From DATFTF01 sp963825175 (GTDB lineage: Bacteria; Acidobacteriota; Thermoanaerobaculia; UBA5066; Gp7-AA6), in contig CAWGSA010000002.1 of assembly GCA_963825175.1 (NCBI GenBank), positions 1,798,001 to 1,862,000 on the forward strand: a stretch of DNA of 64,000 nucleotides, read 5' to 3'. Made by a program: the position numbers and the translations under genes. The notes below the pieces were generated by a model. It worked only from the letters and a program-made list of their open reading frames with translations, searched no databases and was not told the DNA's origin. Positions 58,749 to 64,000 of this stretch are shown piece by piece (positions within the stretch are counted from its first letter, which is position 1; each line of letters starts with the position of its first letter).

Positions 58749-58826
58749 TACGCGCCCTTTTCCGAGCGGTGGGGGCGCCTTTTCGCGGGGTGACGCCGCG
58801 TCTCGATGGAAGGAGTCTGACTCGTA

Positions 58827-59279
58827 ATGAGCTCTGGTACACCGATGGTTCGCGCCCGAGACGTTCGCCATGGCTGGTACATGGTGGATGCCGACGGTCA
58901 GACTCTCGGCCGGTTGGCTTCGAGGGTCGCGCGCGTGCTGCTGGGAAAGCACCGTCCGAGCTACGTTCCCTATCTCGACACCGGCGACTTCGTCGTGGTC
59001 ACCAACGCCGAGAAGGTCGTTCTGACCGGGCGCAAGTCGGAGGAGAAGGTTTACCACCGCCACACCGGCTATCCCGGCGGCCTGAAATCCATTTCGGCCA
59101 GGGACCTCTCCGCCAAGTATCCCGAGAGGCTGATCGAAGACGCGGTCCGGGGCATGCTCCCCAAGACCAAGCTCGGCCGCCGTCAATTTCGGAAATTGAA
59201 AGTCTATCGCGGCGCGAGCCACCCGCATCAGGCTCAACAGCCGAAACCGCTCGCGCCGGCTCGCGCGAAGCGGACCTGA
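58827..59279 (+). CDS. rplM: 50S ribosomal protein L13
   Basis: This 150-residue large-subunit protein has the L13 motifs GWYMVDADGQTLGRLASRVA (about 16-35), LLGKHRPSYVPYLDTGDFVVV and YHRHTGYPGGLKSI, then AVRGMLPKTKLGRRQFRKL and the C-terminal YRGASHPHQAQQP. Length is normal. A GGAAGGAG site stands about 10 bases before the ATG. Paired with rpsI 16 bases downstream, as in most bacteria. Confidence 0.97.
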   Translation: MSSGTPMVRARDVRHGWYMVDADGQTLGRLASRVARVLLGKHRPSYVPYLDTGDFVVVTNAEKVVLTGRKSEEKVYHRHTGYPGGLKSISARDLSAKYPERLIEDAVRGMLPKTKLGRRQFRKLKVYRGASHPHQAQQPKPLAPARAKRT

Positions 59280-59295
59280 GGACGAAGGAGGAGTT

Positions 59296-59691
59296 TTGGC
59301 GGTCGAGATACAGCACACATCCACGGGGCGCCGCAAGAGCGCGGTCGCGCGCGTTCGCCTCGTGCCTGGCTCCGGCGCGATCACGGTCAACAAACGCAGC
59401 CTCGACGATTACTTCCCCAACAACGTTCTGAAGATGATCATCAAGCAGCCGCTCCTCTCGACGGAGACGGCGGAGCGGTTCGACGTGCTCGTCACGGTCG
59501 ACGGCGGAGGCCCCACCGGACAGGCCGGAGCGATTCGCCACGGAATCTCTCGAGCCCTGGTCGAGTACAACGCGGAACTGCGCAAGAAGCTGAAGAAGGA
59601 AGGCTTCCTGACGCGGGATCCGCGGATGAAAGAGCGCAAGAAGTACGGACAGAGGGGAGCCCGCGCTCGGTTCCAGTTCTCCAAGCGTTGA
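59296..59691 (+). CDS. rpsI: 30S ribosomal protein S9
   Basis: This 131-residue small-subunit protein starts at TTG behind an AAGGAGGAG site. GRRKSAVARVRLVPGSGAITVN near the start, GGGPTGQAGAIRHGISRAL in the middle and the basic end KKYGQRGARARFQFSKR, with the invariant SKR tail that reaches the P-site tRNA, identify S9. It is in the same transcript as rplM. Confidence 0.97.
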   Translation: MAVEIQHTSTGRRKSAVARVRLVPGSGAITVNKRSLDDYFPNNVLKMIIKQPLLSTETAERFDVLVTVDGGGPTGQAGAIRHGISRALVEYNAELRKKLKKEGFLTRDPRMKERKKYGQRGARARFQFSKR

Positions 59692-59718
59692 GGCGACTCT
59701 TTCGGTTTGGCGGATGAG

Positions 59719-59760
59719 GACGTAGGACGTAGGACGTAGGACAGAGGGCGTAGGGCGCAG
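59719..59760. repeat. seven-base tandem repeat (GACGTAG type)
   Basis: Six consecutive 7-base units follow each other: GACGTAG three times, then GACAGAG, GGCGTAG and GGCGCAG. They lie between rpsI and rpsB. Short heptamer repeats of this sort occur in intergenic DNA of many bacteria. No function visible. Confidence 0.8.
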
Positions 59761-59843
59761 GGAACGAGAAGTCGCTCCTACCACCTTCGTCCTAGCGCCG
59801 ATCACCTCGTCAGAAAGGCAGGTGCCCACTGGTTTCTATTTCG

Positions 59844-60611
59844 ATGAAGGAACTGCTCGAGGCTGGCGTCCACTTCGGTCATCAGACCAAGCGCTGGAAT
59901 CCGAAGATGAAGAAGTACATCTTCGGCAAGCGCAACGGGATCTACATCATCGACCTGCAGAAGACGCTCAAGCAGTTCAAGGAAGCCTCGAAATTCGTCG
60001 GCGATCTCGCCGCCCAGGGCAAGAACCTCCTCTTCGTCGGGACCAAGCGTCAGGCCCAGGACGCCATCTACGAAGAGGCCAATCGCTGCGGCATGTTCTA
60101 TGTGAACACGCGCTGGTTGGGCGGAACGCTCACCAACTTTTCCACGATCCGCAAGTCGATCCATCGCCTGAAGGAGATCGAGGGAGTGCTGGCCCAGGAA
60201 GGCAACGAGAACCTGACGAAGAAAGAGCGGCTGCGCATGGAGCGGGAGAAGCAGAAGCTCGAAAAGAACCTGACCGGCATCAAGGAGATGGACGAGCTGC
60301 CGGACGCGCTGTTCGTCATCGACCCGAAGCAGGAATACATCGCGGTCAAGGAAGCGAACATTCTCGGAATCCCGGTCGTCGCGGTCGTGGATACCAACTG
60401 CGACCCGGACATGATCGATCACGTGATTCCGGGCAACGACGACGCGATCCGCGCAATCCGGCTTTTCACCGCCCGGGTGGCGGACGCGGTCCTCGAGGGT
60501 CTGCATACCCACGAGGAACGCGCCAACGAAGCCGAGGGCGGTCCCGACGAATCGCGGCCGCGCACGCCCGAGCTCTCGACCACCGCGGTGGTCTCGGATT
60601 TCGCCTCTTAG
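59844..60611 (+). CDS. rpsB: 30S ribosomal protein S2
   Basis: This 255-residue protein has MKELLEAGVHFGHQTKRWNPKMKKYIFGKRNGIYIID at the start (shown here only by its motif order), FVGTKRQAQDAIYEEA, RWLGGTLTNFSTIRKSI, DALFVIDPKQEYIAVKEA and ADAVLEGL. These are all S2 signatures. The ATG at 59844 lies far from the AAAGGCAGG site near 59814-59822. S2 normally has a few residues ahead of this methionine (V-S-x-S), which are encoded here behind a CTG at 59829, so the true start may be that CTG. C-terminus is Ser/Thr-rich. Confidence 0.96.
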   Translation: MKELLEAGVHFGHQTKRWNPKMKKYIFGKRNGIYIIDLQKTLKQFKEASKFVGDLAAQGKNLLFVGTKRQAQDAIYEEANRCGMFYVNTRWLGGTLTNFSTIRKSIHRLKEIEGVLAQEGNENLTKKERLRMEREKQKLEKNLTGIKEMDELPDALFVIDPKQEYIAVKEANILGIPVVAVVDTNCDPDMIDHVIPGNDDAIRAIRLFTARVADAVLEGLHTHEERANEAEGGPDESRPRTPELSTTAVVSDFAS

Positions 60612-60626
60612 GTTCGCTTTTTCCGC

Positions 60627-60647
60627 GTTCCAGGTTCACGGTTCCAG
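60627..60647. repeat. seven-base tandem repeat (GTTCCAG type)
   Basis: Three 7-base units GTTCCAG, GTTCACG and GTTCCAG lie between rpsB and tsf. They have the same period as the repeat before rpsB but a different sequence. The rest of the 101-base gap contains a GC-rich stretch and the tsf ribosome site. Confidence 0.6.
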
Positions 60648-60712
60648 GTGCCCCGGCTCGGGCCGGGCCGAACTTCGAACTCTGAGCCTGGGACTCTTCC
60701 GATCGAGGAGTC

Positions 60713-61603
<891 letters not shown>

Positions 61604-61620
61604 ATTCGGAGTCGAGCGAC

Positions 61621-62346
61621 ATGCCCAACGCGCCCGTCTACAAGCGAATCCTGCTGAAACTCTCGGGTGAGGCGCTCATGGGCGAGCGGCGATTCGGGAT
61701 CGAGCCCGAGGTCGTGGCCCGGCTGGCCGATGAGATCCGCGACGTCTACGCGATGGGAGTCGAGACGGCGGTGGTCCTGGGCGGAGGGAACATCATCCGC
61801 GGGATGGCTGCGGCGGCCCAGGGGATCGACCGTGTCGCCGGCGACCACATGGGCCTGCTGGCGACGGTCATCAACGGCCTGGCGCTGCAGGATTCGCTGG
61901 AGAAGCGCCAGGTCCGGACCCGCCTGATGTCGGCGGTCGAGATGCGCCAGATCGCCGAGCCGTTCATTCGCCGGCGCGCGATCCGCCATCTGGAAAAGGG
62001 CCGGGTCGTTCTCTTCGTGGGGGGAACGGGCAACCCCTTCTTCACCACCGATTCCGCCGCGGCCCTGAGGGCCAACGAGATCAAGGCCGAAGTCCTTCTC
62101 AAGGCGACGAAGGTCGACGGCGTCTACGACGCGAATCCCGACCGCGAGGCGACCGCCCGATTCTTGAAGAGCATCTCTTACCGGGACGCGCTGCGAGCGG
62201 GTCTCCAGGTCATGGACGCGGCGGCCATCGCCCTGTGCATGGAAAACGGCATCCCCATCAAAGTCTTCAATCTCCGCGTGCAGGGCAACATCGAGCGGGT
62301 CGTCCGCGGAGAGGACATCGGCTCGCTCGTTTCGGCGGAGGCGTAA
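61621..62346 (+). CDS. pyrH: uridylate kinase
   Basis: This 241-residue UMP kinase makes UDP, linking nucleotide supply to sugar-nucleotide synthesis. YKRILLKLSGEALMGERRFGI at the start, VVLGGGNIIRGMAAAAQGIDRVAGDHMG in the middle, LFVGGTGNPFFTTDSAAALRA and KATKVDGVYDANP are characteristic of the amino acid kinase fold in PyrH. It is 17 bases from tsf and 4 from frr, so part of one operon. Confidence 0.97.
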   Translation: MPNAPVYKRILLKLSGEALMGERRFGIEPEVVARLADEIRDVYAMGVETAVVLGGGNIIRGMAAAAQGIDRVAGDHMGLLATVINGLALQDSLEKRQVRTRLMSAVEMRQIAEPFIRRRAIRHLEKGRVVLFVGGTGNPFFTTDSAAALRANEIKAEVLLKATKVDGVYDANPDREATARFLKSISYRDALRAGLQVMDAAAIALCMENGIPIKVFNLRVQGNIERVVRGEDIGSLVSAEA

Positions 62347-62350
62347 TCGT

Positions 62351-62905
62351 ATGAGGCAGGAGCTCAAAGACATCGAGAACCGGATGATCGAGGCGGTCGA
62401 CGCGCTCAAGGAGCGTTTCAAGACCCTGCGCACCGGAAGGGCGAATCTCGCGATCCTGGACGGACTCCGCGTCACCGCCTACGGGGCGGAGGTCCCGATC
62501 AACCAGGTGGCCAACCTTTCGGTCCCCGATCCGACCCTCATCGTCGCGCAGCCGTGGGATCCGAAGATGGCCGCCGAGATCGAGCGTTCCATCCGGAAGT
62601 CCGACCTTGGTTTGAACCCCCAGTCGGACGGGAAAGTCGTCCGCATTCCCGTCCCACAACTGACGGAGGAGCGCCGCAAGGACCTGGCCAAGAAGGCGCA
62701 CCACATGGCGGAGGAGGCCCGGGTCGAGATTCGGCGGTACCGCCACGAGGGCAACGACCGGATCAAGAAGATGTTCAAGGACAAGCAGATCTCCGAGGAC
62801 GACGAGCGCCGCGGCCTGGAAGAATCGCAGAAGCTGACCGACAAGAAGATCGGTGAAGTCGACGAGCTGCTCAAGACCAAGGAGAAGGAGATCCTGGCGG
62901 TTTAG
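62351..62905 (+). CDS. frr: ribosome recycling factor
   Basis: This 184-residue protein splits post-termination ribosomes with EF-G. RMIEAVDALKERFKTLRTGRANLAILDGL near the start, PWDPKMAAEIERSIRKSDLGLNPQSDG and IPVPQLTEERRKDLAKKAH are conserved RRF segments forming its three-helix bundle and beta domain. Length is normal, and it starts 4 bases after pyrH. Confidence 0.97.
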   Translation: MRQELKDIENRMIEAVDALKERFKTLRTGRANLAILDGLRVTAYGAEVPINQVANLSVPDPTLIVAQPWDPKMAAEIERSIRKSDLGLNPQSDGKVVRIPVPQLTEERRKDLAKKAHHMAEEARVEIRRYRHEGNDRIKKMFKDKQISEDDERRGLEESQKLTDKKIGEVDELLKTKEKEILAV

Positions 62906-62924
62906 GCGGCGGCTTTCCTCAGTC

Positions 62925-63584
62925 ATGGCCACCTTCCTCGTCATCCCTGCGGCCGGCGGCGGCAGCCGTCTGGCCCTGCGGGAGCCCAAGGCGCTGGTGC
63001 CCCTGGGAGGTCGGCCGATGCTGTTGTGGACCCTGGACTCGATGGGGGGCACGGAGTTCGCCAGGACGGTTGTCGCGGCGCCTCCCGAGGCTACTGCCGA
63101 ATTCGAGAGGCTGCTGGCGGGGAGGGCCGAGGTCGTTGCCGGCGGCCCGACGCGGGCCGCGTCCGTGCGGGCGCTCTTCGCCTCGCTGCGCTGCGAGGCC
63201 CGCGACATCGTCTGCGTGCACGACGCGGCGCGCCCCTTCGTCACAGCGGCCGAGGCGGCCCAGGTGGTGCGGGCGGCGGAGGCGTCGGGGGCCGCGATCG
63301 CCGCGACGCCGATCGTGGATACCGTCAAGAGGGTCGAGAGCGGTCGGGTGATCGAGACGCTCGATCGCGCGGAGCTCTTCGCCGCCGGGACGCCGCAGGC
63401 CTTTCGGGCGGAGCTGCTCGCGCGCGTCCTGGTGGCCGGCCGCGAAGCCACCGACGAATCGGCCCTCTTCGAGGCGGCCGGTCTGCCCGTCGCGGTCGTG
63501 CCCGTGTCCCGCCTGGGCTTCAAAGTCACCCATCCCGAGGATCTGGAGCTGGCCCAGGCGATCCTCGGGCGGCGCCGATCATGA
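62925..63584 (+). CDS. ispD: 2-C-methyl-D-erythritol 4-phosphate cytidylyltransferase
   Basis: This 219-residue enzyme of the MEP isoprenoid route makes CDP-methylerythritol, supplying precursors of undecaprenyl phosphate needed for glycan export. LVIPAAGGGSRLALREPKALVPLGG is the CTP-binding loop. VHDAARPFVTA, ATPIVDTVKRV and AGTPQAFRAELL are conserved. The loop reads GGGSRLA rather than GxGxRMG, as in many lineages. Start ATG 62925 lies 19 bases after frr; the stop overlaps ispF. Confidence 0.94.
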   Translation: MATFLVIPAAGGGSRLALREPKALVPLGGRPMLLWTLDSMGGTEFARTVVAAPPEATAEFERLLAGRAEVVAGGPTRAASVRALFASLRCEARDIVCVHDAARPFVTAAEAAQVVRAAEASGAAIAATPIVDTVKRVESGRVIETLDRAELFAAGTPQAFRAELLARVLVAGREATDESALFEAAGLPVAVVPVSRLGFKVTHPEDLELAQAILGRRRS

Positions 63585-64000
63585 GCCGAGTCGGAATCGG
63601 GTTCGACTCGCATCCGTTCGCGGTCGGCCGACCGCTGCGGCTGGGAGGGGTTGCCCTTCCTCATCCCCTGGGACTGCGCGGCCACTCCGACGGCGATGCG
63701 CTGCTCCACGCCTTGACCGACGCTCTGCTCGGTGCCGCCGGAGGAGGCTCGATCGGCGAGCAATTCCCCGATTCCGATCCGCGTTGGAAGGGCGCCGACA
63801 GCGCCGTGTTCGTCCAGCGCGCGCGGGAGCTGGTCGAGCGGCGGGGCCTGGCCGTGGCCAACGCCGACTGTCTGGTGATCGCCGAAGCGCCGAGGATCGC
63901 CCTCCACGCCGCTGTGATCCGATCCCGAATCGCCGAGCTTCTGGGCGTCGACGCCGGACGGATCAACGTCCGCGGCACCAGCACCAACGGTATGGGCTTC
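63581..64000 (+). CDS. ispF: 2-C-methyl-D-erythritol 2,4-cyclodiphosphate synthase, 3' truncated by window
   Basis: The visible 140 residues begin SRVGIGFDSHPFAVGRPLRLGG with the metal-binding DSH, then HSDGDALLHALTDALLGAAGGGSIGEQFPDSDPRW and a C-terminal region reaching GTSTNGMGF, close to the expected end of the enzyme (about 155-160 residues). It follows ispD directly (ATGA overlap) for the next but one MEP pathway step; ispE lies elsewhere. Confidence 0.96.
   Translation, partial: MSRVGIGFDSHPFAVGRPLRLGGVALPHPLGLRGHSDGDALLHALTDALLGAAGGGSIGEQFPDSDPRWKGADSAVFVQRARELVERRGLAVANADCLVIAEAPRIALHAAVIRSRIAELLGVDAGRINVRGTSTNGMGF

Overview
The window is GC-rich, densely coded DNA from a Gram-negative bacterium. 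Outer-membrane export proteins (a beta-barrel and a Wza-like protein), an O-antigen-ligase-type protein and a Wzm/Wzt transporter all imply an outer membrane. A C-terminal domain in two secreted proteins (opening TPCR(I/L)VDTR, closing NGYF or GGYF), together with the order rplM-rpsI-rpsB-tsf-pyrH-frr-ispD-ispF, fits Acidobacteriota or a neighbouring phylum. That placement is an inference from recall, not a computed result. No tRNA, rRNA, CRISPR array, insertion sequence or phage module was found.

Layout. (1) 1-7434: the 5' part of an O-antigen-ligase-like gene on the minus strand, divergent from an export and control block (beta-barrel, Wza-like exporter, Wzc-like tyrosine kinase, CpsB-like phosphatase, unknown membrane-anchored protein). 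(2) 7435-8308: a NusG/RfaH-type antiterminator paralogue, with stem-loops in its leader and another between it and the next gene. (3) 8309-50751: about 42 kb of co-directional genes, most overlapping by 4 bases, for a complex surface glycan. They include a UDP-HexNAc dehydrogenase, Wzm/Wzt, a NeuB-NeuC-NeuA set, an AsnB-type amidotransferase, methyltransferases, a pyruvyltransferase-like protein, many glycosyltransferases and an O-antigen polymerase/ligase. A second nonulosonic-acid block follows, with NeuA2, NeuB2, a sugar formyltransferase, a PtmE-like nucleotidyltransferase, an SDR and a LegC-like aminotransferase. Two copies of an unusual AAC(3)-type acyltransferase fused to an M28-like zinc hydrolase, a B12-radical SAM protein and a phytanoyl-CoA-dioxygenase-like protein lie toward the end. 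(4) 50822-56362 (minus): three paralogous secreted right-handed beta-helix proteins. (5) 56975-58664: two paralogous LuxR-type regulators with degenerate receiver domains. (6) 58720-64000: a housekeeping translation and isoprenoid block with a clear sigma70-type promoter.

Working model (inference): the antiterminator paralogue keeps RNA polymerase processive across the long glycan operon. The operon makes one or two CMP-nonulosonic acids, plausibly including an N-formylated legionaminic-type sugar, and a possibly amidated uronic acid. These are assembled by the glycosyltransferases, exported, and polymerised or ligated. The acyltransferase-hydrolase fusions are the best candidates for an undescribed sugar-acyl remodelling step.

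Caution: a CapD-like gene (about 30870-32800) needs at least seven reading-frame changes, and the dioxygenase gene needs one. Most can be explained by single inserted bases, so either local sequence error or recent decay must be considered.
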